Origin: an uncultured Clostridia bacterium
Lineage (GTDB): Bacteria > Bacillota > Clostridia > Lachnospirales > Lachnospiraceae
Assembly (NCBI GenBank): GCA_947088195.1
Contig: CAMUFS010000007.1
Location: 1-21,886, forward strand
Direction: 5' to 3'
Length of the DNA stretch: 21,886 nucleotides
Shown: positions 6,505 to 15,448 of the stretch, in pieces
Layout: the number at the start of each line of letters is the position of its first letter
Numbering within the stretch: position 1 is the first letter of the stretch
The notes under the pieces: model-generated
The model's input: only the letters and a program-made list of their open reading frames with translations
What the model was told of the DNA's origin: nothing
Databases searched by the model: none
Program-made: the position numbers and the translations under genes

Positions 6505-7791
6505 ATGAATGGAGAAGTAGAAGAGCAAGGATGGAATAATGAAGGTGCAACAAATGCAAATGTAGAATATCAAAATAAGGAGGAACAGGTAGAAATGTCT
6601 AAGCATAAGAATAGGAGTGGTGCCACTACGAATAATAAAGGGAAAAATAATAAGGTTGAATATGCAAACCATGGCGATGATGTGGATAGAAAAGAGATGG
6701 AAAAGGAGAGCATAATTCAAGAGCAAGACGAAAAAGTAAGGAAGGATGTAGAGAAAGACAATACTATGCAAGTGCCATGTACATCCGCAAGTTTCACAGA
6801 AAAGATTGATTTTTCACCTATTATTTATAAAATGGATGAAGTGGAAAAAAGGCTCAATAATGATTTAAGTGTATCTACCGAGGATATTCTTCTATCAATG
6901 AAGAAATTTGGGGAAGCAGACGTTGACACTATTAAGAAGTATGTGGAGAGTGCAATCGAGTCTCTGGATAGGCAGGCAAAACAGTGTATAGATAATACGA
7001 CTCATCATATTGTGGATAAGACACAAAAGGCATCTCAGAATATGATAGACAGGGTAAATACTGCCACAAGAACATTGAAGGAAGAGCAGGAGAAGATTAG
7101 TTCTAAAATGATTTCGGTGGATCAGAGGGTGAATGACGTCGGAGAATCTATTGAGAGTATAGAGGGCAGTCTTCAAAGATTGGATCAGTTGGATGATATT
7201 GTAAAATTATTGCAAAATAAGGGTTTGATAATGAATATGGAGATTCCTCCGGTAAATGCAGAGGAGGAGGATATTATAAATCTTGTTCGTTACTCACAGA
7301 AGATAACGGAGCAGCTTGGGTATGCAGCGAGAGATCTGATTCGCAAGCAGGTTGCATTTAAGAGTCAGGCACAGAGTAATGCAAATGAGCAGAGCATGAT
7401 GGAGCAGAAGATAGCAGTAGCCCATGAAGAAGGAGTGAAAGAGGGAAAGAAGATTTTTATAAAGCAGCTTATTTCGAAATATGCTGATGTTGATGCGATA
7501 AAGGAATCTAAGGATAGTCATGTCCATGCTATTTGGGTGTTGCTTGAGGAGCTTGGCGTTGCGATTGATGGGGATGGAATGTTTGGCAAGTGTCAGGAAG
7601 TGGTAATCCGTGATGAGGAAGCTGATAGAATGACGGGAATCTACAACGGAATTACGGATGGTGGGAGGTATAAAGTTCTTAGGACGGGGCTTGTCTATGA
7701 TGGAGAGATTATTTATAAAGCAGAATTTGAGAAGGTGGAAGAGGAAAAGGAGAAGGTAGAGGAAGAGGAGAAACAGGAATCGAAATTTTAG
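6505..7791 (+). CDS. GrpE-like nucleotide exchange factor with long coiled coil
   Basis: This protein has 428 residues from the start chosen here. The first 100 are polar and disordered-looking. Residues about 105-245 are a long coiled coil. Residues about 280-350 match the helical-bundle part of GrpE in pattern. The C-terminal part resembles the GrpE beta wing: a GVAIDGDGMF segment (from about 351), then VLRTGLVYDGEIIYKAEF (391-408), which parallels the GrpE 'GY-dGrviRpA-V' region. The last residues are Glu/Lys-rich. GrpE dimers open the Hsp70 cleft to release ADP. Housekeeping GrpE is about 200 residues, so the extra coiled coil is unusual and could tether several Hsp70s. The assignment is from pattern, not alignment, and the start is uncertain (6430, 6505 or 6595). 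Confidence 0.68.
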   Translation: MNGEVEEQGWNNEGATNANVEYQNKEEQVEMSKHKNRSGATTNNKGKNNKVEYANHGDDVDRKEMEKESIIQEQDEKVRKDVEKDNTMQVPCTSASFTEKIDFSPIIYKMDEVEKRLNNDLSVSTEDILLSMKKFGEADVDTIKKYVESAIESLDRQAKQCIDNTTHHIVDKTQKASQNMIDRVNTATRTLKEEQEKISSKMISVDQRVNDVGESIESIEGSLQRLDQLDDIVKLLQNKGLIMNMEIPPVNAEEEDIINLVRYSQKITEQLGYAARDLIRKQVAFKSQAQSNANEQSMMEQKIAVAHEEGVKEGKKIFIKQLISKYADVDAIKESKDSHVHAIWVLLEELGVAIDGDGMFGKCQEVVIRDEEADRMTGIYNGITDGGRYKVLRTGLVYDGEIIYKAEFEKVEEEKEKVEEEEKQESKF

Positions 7792-7812
7792 AAAGATGGG
7801 AGAGAGTAGAAG

Positions 7813-9501
7813 ATGGCACAGTTATATGTAGGAATTGATCTGGGGACAACCAACAGTACAGTTTCCGTGATTCAGACAAATGAAAGAAGATTAAGACGTC
7901 CTATCGAGCATTTAAGATCTATTCCAATTTTACAATATGATAAGGATTTTCACCTGACCAGAGATCAGCTTACGCTGCCGTCATATTTTTACTGCAAGAT
8001 GGATTCTGACAAGAAAATAGTTTATACGGGAGAGTGGGCAAAGAATATTTATGCGACAGGAAATCAGCCTATGCATACATTTGGCGGGATAAAAACCAGA
8101 ATAGGCGGAGAATCTATGGTGACAATTCCCGGAAAGAAGGAGGATGAGCTTCTTCAACTGGATATGACACAATGTTCAGCATTACTTTTAAAGACGATAA
8201 AGAGATCCATAGAGGAGCAGTTTGATCAGGAAATTGATCATCTGGTGGTTACAGTTCCCGCAGCTTTTAATTCAGACGAACGGCAGGCCACAAAGGATGC
8301 GATTGAGATTGCTGGATTTACAGATTTTCATATTCTTGATGAACCAGCGGCAACCTTACTGTATTTTATCAATAATGGTGATGGGAGTCTTATGAAGAGC
8401 AGTATAGATCTTAATGGAAAGAATATTATGATCTATGATATTGGTGGGGGAACACTGGATATCTGCATTGCAAAGCTGGAAGAAGATGAGACAAGCTATG
8501 AGTATGAGAGCATGAAGGTAGACATTATCGCTAGGTCAAAGAGAGAAAATTTAGGAGGAAATGATTTTGACCAGTATTTAGGAGCATATTTTCTCAGTGA
8601 GTTTGAAAATAGGACGACAAAAATTAGCGCAAGACCTATGGAGGATCAGAACAAGATTATTGCGAGGGTGGTATCTCAGGCTGAAAAATATAAGATTGAT
8701 CTTAATAATAAGCTGAAGGAGCATATGGATAATCCTAGAAGACTTAGCAGGATTGTGATGACACCTGAGTTTGAGGTGATTGATGGTCAATTTGTACAGG
8801 GAATAAATCTTGATAAAGTGACTCTGGAAGAAATCTATGCAAGTATTCTTAAGGACTCAGACAGACAGAATATATTAAGACCTGTAAAAGAGAGTATAAG
8901 AAATGCGGATAATCTGAAGAAGGAAGATATTTCCTTGATAATTTTGACAGGTGGAATGTCTAACTTCTATGCGGTTGAAAGTACTCTGAGAGAATATTTC
9001 GGTGATGCAACACCTATTATAACAGTAGATACAACGACATCTGTATCGAAAGGGGCGGCGATTGATGCATATAATTCTTCCCCGGATAACATAGAGCTAA
9101 AGAAAATGGATCTGGACGACAGACTTGCTGAGGATATATTTTTAAGAACGGAGGAAGGGTTTTTAAAACTAATTTCCAGAAGTGATATAGCAACGAAAAA
9201 GACGGGGGAATTTACTTATCGTATTCCTGAGAAAAATATGGCTGCTATCCCAATTTTTCTGTTTTATGGTCTTGATCCGAATTTTGCGGAGGATTTTACT
9301 CAGATAGCCGGAAAAATTGTAGATTTGCCAAGAAAGTACGAAGTTGGGGAGAAGGTTAAGCTTAAGTGGAATATTGATAAGAATGGAGTTATCACAATCT
9401 CTATGGATGAGCTGGGTGAGGAGATAAAGCTTAACCGAGGTGCAAGCAAGGAACTGTTGGCAAAAAAAGAGGTAGTGGACAGCCTTATTATCAATGCATA
9501 G
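7813..9501 (+). CDS. Hsp70-like ATPase, third paralogue
   Basis: This 562-residue protein begins with phosphate-1 motif GIDLGTTN (7-14). It keeps the catalytic lysine K94, phosphate-2 motif YDIGGGTLD (208-216) and adenosine motif TGGMS (379-383). Subdomain I carries an N-terminal expansion of about 20 residues (23-50) relative to DnaK. After about residue 420 comes a divergent beta-rich tail of about 140 residues that ends in a NIDKNGVITIS strand like the end of the DnaK substrate-binding beta domain; no lid helices follow. The ATP site looks active. It lies 21 nt after the GrpE-like gene and 11 nt before the next unknown gene. It is clearly distinct from the other three Hsp70s here, so these are old paralogues and not a recent duplication. 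Confidence 0.9.
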   Translation: MAQLYVGIDLGTTNSTVSVIQTNERRLRRPIEHLRSIPILQYDKDFHLTRDQLTLPSYFYCKMDSDKKIVYTGEWAKNIYATGNQPMHTFGGIKTRIGGESMVTIPGKKEDELLQLDMTQCSALLLKTIKRSIEEQFDQEIDHLVVTVPAAFNSDERQATKDAIEIAGFTDFHILDEPAATLLYFINNGDGSLMKSSIDLNGKNIMIYDIGGGTLDICIAKLEEDETSYEYESMKVDIIARSKRENLGGNDFDQYLGAYFLSEFENRTTKISARPMEDQNKIIARVVSQAEKYKIDLNNKLKEHMDNPRRLSRIVMTPEFEVIDGQFVQGINLDKVTLEEIYASILKDSDRQNILRPVKESIRNADNLKKEDISLIILTGGMSNFYAVESTLREYFGDATPIITVDTTTSVSKGAAIDAYNSSPDNIELKKMDLDDRLAEDIFLRTEEGFLKLISRSDIATKKTGEFTYRIPEKNMAAIPIFLFYGLDPNFAEDFTQIAGKIVDLPRKYEVGEKVKLKWNIDKNGVITISMDELGEEIKLNRGASKELLAKKEVVDSLIINA

Positions 9502-9512
9502 GAGGAAGCATT

Positions 9513-10928
9513 ATGGTAGATCAAGTTTTATTAAATGACACATTACAGAAAATTAATGCTTCCTTGAATAAAAGATTTGAAAAAGATGCAGATTTATATA
9601 TTTCAAGGCAGGATGAATATGAAATAAAGAAGAACCTTTGTCATGGAGCATATGGCGGTGTTGTGGATATGGCAAAAGCTAAGGGGATCCGTCATGATAT
9701 TGTCGTCAAGGTACTCTTGCGAAGTGCTGGGGTGATGACTGTCACAAATATCGAAAAATTTAAGAAAGAACTGTATCCTATTTTTCAGGATGCTAATTAT
9801 AGAGCATTGTCATATATGATGGAGGATGTTCTCAGTGACAGTATGTACATGCAGAAAGAGGTGCGTCATATTATATTTCGTTATTATATGAATGGAATAA
9901 CAAGCGAGATGCGTTTGCAGTACTGGACAATGGGAAAATTTTCTTTTGGTTCCGAAGAGAGACGGATATTATACGAACTGATACTTTCAAAAACCGTACA
10001 TCAAGATCCATCGGAAGCTTTGGATTTTAAAGTTAATTTTATGAAGGAAGCCTTTAGACAGTATCCTAGCTTAATGAAGAATAAGAATGCAATGTTAAAA
10101 CTAAAAGTATCTTTGAAGGAGAAAGAAAAAGCAGATTTTTTTGAGTATTTATGCAAGGAGATGCAAAAGCCGTCCATAAAAAGTGATGCATATGATTTTA
10201 TTTTGGCGGATACATACGCATCCTATGGTACTCAGGCCTTCAATGATGTTGTAAAGCAGATTCAGTTAGATGATTCTTGCCGTTTTAAACAGTATATAAA
10301 AGTGATCAATAAACTATTTTGGATGGAGAAAGATAAGGATATTCTTGTCAAGATGTTTGATACCGTTTTCAAAATTTATGATTCTGCTTATACGAAAAGT
10401 CATATTAAAGATGAAATCAATAAAAAAGTATGGAAAGAAGCCAAAAAGAACGTGGTTCTTTATCAGGAGAGAAAACAGAGCATTGACAAGCTTCTAAGTG
10501 AGGTAGAAACAACAGATAAAAACAAGTATACATCTTATGCCGATGTGGCTGCGGATATAGAAGGAGGAATAAGTTCTAAGAGTATAGCATACTTCTGGTT
10601 TAATATGCAATCCCCTGTATTGGAAGAAAGCATTGAGTCGTCGTTTTCAAGAACTAACCCATACAATGTGCAAAGGATGAGAGAAATTTATATATGGTTG
10701 TTTGATCATAGCATTAGAAAGGGGGGAACGTGGGAGCTGAGTCGGCTCTGTGAAAGAATAGCGAAGTCTTTATATAGATTTGAAAAGGCTGGAGAGCAGT
10801 CGCAGTATTATAAGGCTATGGATGAATGTTGGCTAGATTATGTTATCAAGTACAAGCTTAAGGGAAAAACCATCAAAGAGTATATGTTTGCTGTTCATTA
10901 TAACAAGTTTAAGGAATGGAATGAGTGA
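9513..10928 (+). CDS. unknown, all-helical protein
   Basis: I do not recognise this 471-residue protein. It is rich in Lys, Glu, Tyr and Met, and its pattern suggests helices throughout, possibly helical repeats in the central part (about 100-300). Near the N-terminus, GAYGGVV followed by DIVVKVL (about 45-69) recalls a protein-kinase glycine loop and lysine strand. No HRD or DFG motif follows, so a kinase is unlikely. A good AGGAGG site precedes the ATG. Its end lies 14 nt before the ATG of the fourth Hsp70. Like the 264-residue protein it alternates with Hsp70 genes, which suggests that each unknown partners a neighbouring Hsp70 (inference). Confidence 0.8.
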   Translation: MVDQVLLNDTLQKINASLNKRFEKDADLYISRQDEYEIKKNLCHGAYGGVVDMAKAKGIRHDIVVKVLLRSAGVMTVTNIEKFKKELYPIFQDANYRALSYMMEDVLSDSMYMQKEVRHIIFRYYMNGITSEMRLQYWTMGKFSFGSEERRILYELILSKTVHQDPSEALDFKVNFMKEAFRQYPSLMKNKNAMLKLKVSLKEKEKADFFEYLCKEMQKPSIKSDAYDFILADTYASYGTQAFNDVVKQIQLDDSCRFKQYIKVINKLFWMEKDKDILVKMFDTVFKIYDSAYTKSHIKDEINKKVWKEAKKNVVLYQERKQSIDKLLSEVETTDKNKYTSYADVAADIEGGISSKSIAYFWFNMQSPVLEESIESSFSRTNPYNVQRMREIYIWLFDHSIRKGGTWELSRLCERIAKSLYRFEKAGEQSQYYKAMDECWLDYVIKYKLKGKTIKEYMFAVHYNKFKEWNE

Positions 10929-10929
10929 G

Positions 10930-10934
10930 AGGAG
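10930..10934 (+). promoter_or_regulatory. RBS fixing the start of the fourth Hsp70
   Basis: AGGAG lies 8 nt before the ATG at 10943. An in-frame GTG at 10925 would place this site inside the gene. Confidence 0.7.
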
Positions 10935-10942
10935 AATGTGAG

Positions 10943-12406
10943 ATGGCTAAGGTACTTTTAGGTATAGATTTGGGGACGACAAATACGGTTTGTTGTAGAT
11001 TTGACAATAGTCTTGATTTTGTTAAATTCAGAGGCAAGGATCTATTGCCTTCTGTTCTTTATTACAGAGATAGCAAAGTGATAGTAGGAGATTCTGCAAG
11101 AAAAAAAGCGATTTCATATCCCGAAAATGTGATTATGTCATCGAAGACATTTATGGGAGAGGATGATAAGGTCTGGGAAATACAGGATAAGAAGTTTACG
11201 CCGACGGAGGTCGCTGAACATGTGTTGAGAGAGGTGGTTAAGGAGGCTAAGAAAGCATATGGTGCAGATGAGTGTGCTGCTGTTATAACGGTACCAGCGT
11301 ATTTTACATCCAAACAGTATCGAGAAACAGAAAAGGCAGCAGAGGCAGCCGGATTGGAGGTGATTGAGCTGCTTCCAGAGCCTATGGCAGCCTCCATCGC
11401 CTATGGGATTGATGAAGGGAAAGATCAGAGCATCTTTGTCATTGATTTAGGCGGAGGAACATTTGATGTATCCATTTTAAGGATAAATGAAAATGAATTT
11501 AAGACTGTCTACGTGGATGGGGAGCGTAAATTAGGAGGAGACGACTTTGACAAAGTGCTGGTTGATCTGTGCTTGAGACAGCTAAGAAGAGATGCTGGTA
11601 TCAATCTTTCTTCTCCAGAGAAGTCTGGATTGGATAGTACATTGTATCAACAGATTATGCGCAAGCTTCAGGTGGAATGTGAGAAAGCCAAAGTGGAGCT
11701 TTCCGCTATGGAAGAGACAGATATCATTATTCCCTCGTTGATTCCAATGGAGGATCGAGCTATAAATTTTCAATGTCATGTGACGAGGGATGAATTTGTG
11801 CATCGAAGTGAGGAACTGTTAGACAGGATTGAATCGATTATAAAACGTTGTCTTGCTAATGCACATTATTCTGCCAGTTCGATTGACAAGGTGATTCTGG
11901 TAGGAGGTTCCTCCAATATTCTAGCAGTTAGAGAGCTTGTGCCGAAGATCTTTAATCAGAGTCCTTATGCGGACAAGGATTTGTCAAAGCTTGTAGCGAT
12001 TGGCGCAGCGATTAAAGCGACAGGTGATAAGACTCTTATTAAAAATAAGGTTATCCATGTGACCAATATACTTTCCCATTCCTTTGGCATAGAGGTGGTA
12101 AATGATCGTTTCAGTATTATTTTGCCAAAAGGGACAGAGTACCCATGCAAAAAAAGTGAAATTTACACGACAACCTCTGATTTCCAGACATCTGTAAGGA
12201 TAAAAATATATGAAGGGGAAGATACCGAGTATATTGAGAATAACTATTATTATGATGAATACGAACATGGTAATATTGAAAATGGCTTTGCTGGCGTTCC
12301 TAAGATTGAAGTGACATTCCATTTTGATAAAAACAGAGTTTTACATGTGGATTCGAGGGACCTAAAGACTGGTTCCACGGGAAAAAGGGATGTCGAGGTA
12401 AGGTAG
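10943..12406 (+). CDS. Hsp70-like ATPase, fourth paralogue, closest to DnaK
   Basis: This 487-residue protein is the most DnaK-like of the set. It has phosphate-1 motif GIDLGTTN (7-14), catalytic lysine K68, the LPEPMAASIAYG segment near 144, phosphate-2 motif IDLGGGTFD (167-175), LGGDDFD (197-203) and adenosine motif VGGSSN (320-325). Residues about 371-487 match the substrate-binding beta domain, including SHSFGIE, ILPKGTEYP and the final VTFHFDKNRVLHVDSRD strand. The alpha lid and C-terminal tail of DnaK (about 130 residues) are absent, so client locking would be weaker. It is the best candidate for real peptide binding among the four. The helicase gene follows after 18 nt. Confidence 0.92.
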   Translation: MAKVLLGIDLGTTNTVCCRFDNSLDFVKFRGKDLLPSVLYYRDSKVIVGDSARKKAISYPENVIMSSKTFMGEDDKVWEIQDKKFTPTEVAEHVLREVVKEAKKAYGADECAAVITVPAYFTSKQYRETEKAAEAAGLEVIELLPEPMAASIAYGIDEGKDQSIFVIDLGGGTFDVSILRINENEFKTVYVDGERKLGGDDFDKVLVDLCLRQLRRDAGINLSSPEKSGLDSTLYQQIMRKLQVECEKAKVELSAMEETDIIIPSLIPMEDRAINFQCHVTRDEFVHRSEELLDRIESIIKRCLANAHYSASSIDKVILVGGSSNILAVRELVPKIFNQSPYADKDLSKLVAIGAAIKATGDKTLIKNKVIHVTNILSHSFGIEVVNDRFSIILPKGTEYPCKKSEIYTTTSDFQTSVRIKIYEGEDTEYIENNYYYDEYEHGNIENGFAGVPKIEVTFHFDKNRVLHVDSRDLKTGSTGKRDVEVR

Positions 12407-12424
12407 AAAAAACAAGGGGAGGAA

Positions 12425-15400
12425 ATGGCGTTGCGCGTAAAGATGAGATGTCCTGTACACGGGGTTGAACTGATATCCACAAAGAAAATTCCATTTAATT
12501 TGCATGGGGATACCATACAAGAACCTATATTTTACTGTGAGAAATGCGTTCAGTATTATATACATACAAATGTAGTTCCGTATGGAAGTGAGTTTGACTA
12601 TGAAGGTAAAAATGTGATAAATACCCCAGAAGAGATATATGACTTGAATGAGAGCCATCGGGGTGTAATCTATGTAGAGCTTGCAAAGGTTAGATCCTAT
12701 ACGCCGCCATTTATCCCCCGAATTTGTTATAAAGATCAGGCATCACTGAGATTTGTTTCTGATGCAATTATCAATATAGATGGCATATCCAGAGAGATGG
12801 AAGGATACTACTGTGATAAGTGCAATGATTTTTATATGGAAGAGGATGCATATGATGACATCTGTTATGAATTTGGTGATGCCGCTCAAACAGATAAGTA
12901 TGAAAAGCAGAGAACAGAAATTATAGAAAATAATAGTAAAATTACTCGCTCTTATAATATTGCACAGATAAGACCATCTGTTACCAGATACACTACAAAC
13001 GAGGTTGATGATAAAATTTTATCATATGAAGATTGTGAAAGAAATTATGATATCAAGTATCCTTTCTCTCTATTACATTATGCGTTTATATTTCGGAGAT
13101 TTGATGCTGTCTTAAATATAATAAAGGGCTTTGACCACGATGAATGGAAGGAAGCCCTTCATTTTGCAGGTCCTGAGGGGTATGAATGGATTACACCATT
13201 GGTTTGTGCCAAATGGAATCTGAATTATATATGGGCATACGATGACAGAAATAATACAAAGCTTGTTCAACGGCTTGAAGAGTTTCTTAATGATGTGGAT
13301 CATATAGATGAAGTGATGGAGTATACAGATAGCATTGATAAGGATAATAATGATATCTTTTCCGTATTCTGGAATGGCAATCAGCCGTTGCTGGATATTG
13401 TTTATTATGAGAAACAGCGCATGGCTTCGGCGCAGGTGTCAAAAAATGATTTCTCAATAGTAATGGATGAGGTTGGAACTGGAAAAACGGTTTCCGCAAT
13501 ATATGCGATACGAGAAATAATACAGAAAAAAACAGATTCCAATCAAAAAGCAAGGATTTTAGTTATATGTCCCTATAACAAACGTGAGGATTGGCAGAAT
13601 GATATTAGAAGGCAGCTTGGAAGATATGCTCATGTAGTAGCGCAGGGGGATAATGGAGCGATGTATAGAGGGGATCTAAAAAAGATTTTTTTTAAAGAGA
13701 ATGAACATATTATTATGATTTCCGGCCAGAGACAGGGAAGTGATAAAGAAGGATCTTATTCTGCTCTTAAGGGCTCTATAGAATCTTACTCCAGAAGTGA
13801 AGCATGGGATATGACAATTATAGATGAGGCACATCTATCGTTTAATAATTACTTTGGGATATCTGCAAGTAAAGCTATGCTTATGACTGCAACACCAATC
13901 GTTGTGAATGCGAGAGGGGAACGCACCTTTGATGATTATCTAAAGTTGGTGTGCAAAATCTTAAATAAAAAGGTTGATGCAGTTATTGATCCAATATCCA
14001 AAGCGGTTCCTGATGTGGAGGATATGTATGTAAATTGGTTTAGAGAAGATATGGGACAAGCATCGGCTGAAAGAAAGATACGATTTGTCTTGTGTAAGAG
14101 ATGGGCGGAACGGGAAGATATTTTTTACCAAATAAGGGATGAAAAAGGTATGTTGGCTGCATTGCAGTATGATCAGGATGATGATTACCTATATTGGGCG
14201 GCAACGGACAAGTATGGGCTGCGCAATATCCAGAAGCCAAGAAAAAATGCGAAGTTAGAAAGATTAGTATCCTTGCTTTGTGAAAATAATAAATCATTTA
14301 TTATTTTTTGTGAGCACCAATTTGTAGCAGATGCAATTTTTGATACATTAAAAGATAGATTTTCAGATAGTGTAGTTGCAGAGAAATATGGTCAGTATGA
14401 GAATCAGTGTGGATTGGATAATGTACAAGATGGTCAGCTTGTAAATACTTTGATTCAGGCATTGCGGAATAAGGAGCGGGTTCTGTTTGTCACAACGGGA
14501 AAGACCGGAGGAACAGGACTTAATCTAGGAGAATTTGACGGTGTGATTCATTATGAGTTACCATTTACCAGTATAGAGCTGGAACAGCGATTTGGCCGTG
14601 TAGATAGAATTAATATCATAATGTCTGGAAACACAAAAGATATGATATTTCTGCTGAATGAATGTCAGGATGATGAAAATGATATGGAAATTAATCGAAT
14701 GTTGTATTACTGTACCACCAAAATAGATGTGGCTTGTCAGTTTATGCCTGTCAGAAATACAATATTATATTATCCTGAATTTATAAAACGAAATAGGAAA
14801 GCAATTCGAGAATCATTGCAAGCTCTCCAAAAGGAATATATTTTGTCAGAAGCCAACGAGAACAGAATTAAGGATTTCCACAGAAAGATAAGAAAATTGG
14901 AGAATGACATAAAAAAGGATCCCGCTTGGATATATATAGAACCATTGGATAAAAATATAAGGTGCAGTGCGTTGATGGCTTTGTCAAATGCGAGGGATGA
15001 CAGGATACCAGAGCAATATTATAAATTGTTACAGGAATATCTGGAATATTGGAAAACAACAAGACTTGAGAGAAGCGCTTACCAAAAAATGTATAAAGTC
15101 TTTCAGGAAGCAAGAAAAAATGCCTATCATTGGCTGGCAATTATAGGATTGGTTAAAGTGGAGAAGGACAGTGAAATTTTTATTGGACAGGAACAGAATG
15201 ACGATGGAGAGGAAGAAAAAATAAATTATGATCTAGAATCTGCGGATAAACAATCAGAGAAAAGCAAAGGGACAGTACAACAACAGATTTCAGAGATAAT
15301 AGCTTTGATGGATAGGTGTGTTTTTGATAATGAGAGATTAAAGAGCTTTTCTTCGGATGGAATATTCTGTTATCAGAATGGAATGATAAAAAGGACCAGT

Positions 15401-15436
15401 GTAGAGAATTATCGTAATGGGAAGGGCTGGTGTTAA
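12425..15436 (+). CDS. zinc-finger SNF2-type (SF2) helicase/translocase
   Basis: The protein has about 1003 residues. The N-terminus carries zinc-ribbon-like cysteine motifs: CPVH (9-12) with CEKC (38-41), and CDKC (130-133). A helical region with an ankyrin-like LLHYAF stretch (216-221) links to two RecA-like domains. Motif I is DEVGTGKT (348-355), motif II DEAH (467-470), motif III TATPI (488-492), motif V region TGKTGGTGLNLG (691-702) and motif VI QRFGRVDR (721-728). This set and order is typical of SNF2/RapA-like translocases that move on duplex nucleic acid without full strand separation. The last 250 residues are charged and helical. GGGGAGG is only 2 nt from the ATG at 12425, so a TTG at 12431 (8-nt spacing) or ATG 12443 may be the true start. 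In conflict systems such proteins often act as sensors or motors. Confidence 0.9.
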   Translation: MALRVKMRCPVHGVELISTKKIPFNLHGDTIQEPIFYCEKCVQYYIHTNVVPYGSEFDYEGKNVINTPEEIYDLNESHRGVIYVELAKVRSYTPPFIPRICYKDQASLRFVSDAIINIDGISREMEGYYCDKCNDFYMEEDAYDDICYEFGDAAQTDKYEKQRTEIIENNSKITRSYNIAQIRPSVTRYTTNEVDDKILSYEDCERNYDIKYPFSLLHYAFIFRRFDAVLNIIKGFDHDEWKEALHFAGPEGYEWITPLVCAKWNLNYIWAYDDRNNTKLVQRLEEFLNDVDHIDEVMEYTDSIDKDNNDIFSVFWNGNQPLLDIVYYEKQRMASAQVSKNDFSIVMDEVGTGKTVSAIYAIREIIQKKTDSNQKARILVICPYNKREDWQNDIRRQLGRYAHVVAQGDNGAMYRGDLKKIFFKENEHIIMISGQRQGSDKEGSYSALKGSIESYSRSEAWDMTIIDEAHLSFNNYFGISASKAMLMTATPIVVNARGERTFDDYLKLVCKILNKKVDAVIDPISKAVPDVEDMYVNWFREDMGQASAERKIRFVLCKRWAEREDIFYQIRDEKGMLAALQYDQDDDYLYWAATDKYGLRNIQKPRKNAKLERLVSLLCENNKSFIIFCEHQFVADAIFDTLKDRFSDSVVAEKYGQYENQCGLDNVQDGQLVNTLIQALRNKERVLFVTTGKTGGTGLNLGEFDGVIHYELPFTSIELEQRFGRVDRINIIMSGNTKDMIFLLNECQDDENDMEINRMLYYCTTKIDVACQFMPVRNTILYYPEFIKRNRKAIRESLQALQKEYILSEANENRIKDFHRKIRKLENDIKKDPAWIYIEPLDKNIRCSALMALSNARDDRIPEQYYKLLQEYLEYWKTTRLERSAYQKMYKVFQEARKNAYHWLAIIGLVKVEKDSEIFIGQEQNDDGEEEKINYDLESADKQSEKSKGTVQQQISEIIALMDRCVFDNERLKSFSSDGIFCYQNGMIKRTSVENYRNGKGWC

Positions 15437-15448
15437 GGAGGGAGTGAA

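Noticed and set aside
6244..6771. 175-codon hydrophobic minus-strand frame
   Set aside because: It is antisense to the end of the second Hsp70 and the Glu/Lys-rich start of the GrpE-like gene; such frames read as hydrophobic by chance.
9513..9720. Protein-kinase-like glycine loop at the start of the 471-residue protein
   Set aside because: No catalytic HRD, DFG or APE motifs follow, and the rest is helical, so a kinase call is not supported.
11062..11397. 111-codon minus-strand frame
   Set aside because: It lies wholly antisense to conserved Hsp70 motifs, so it is a shadow.
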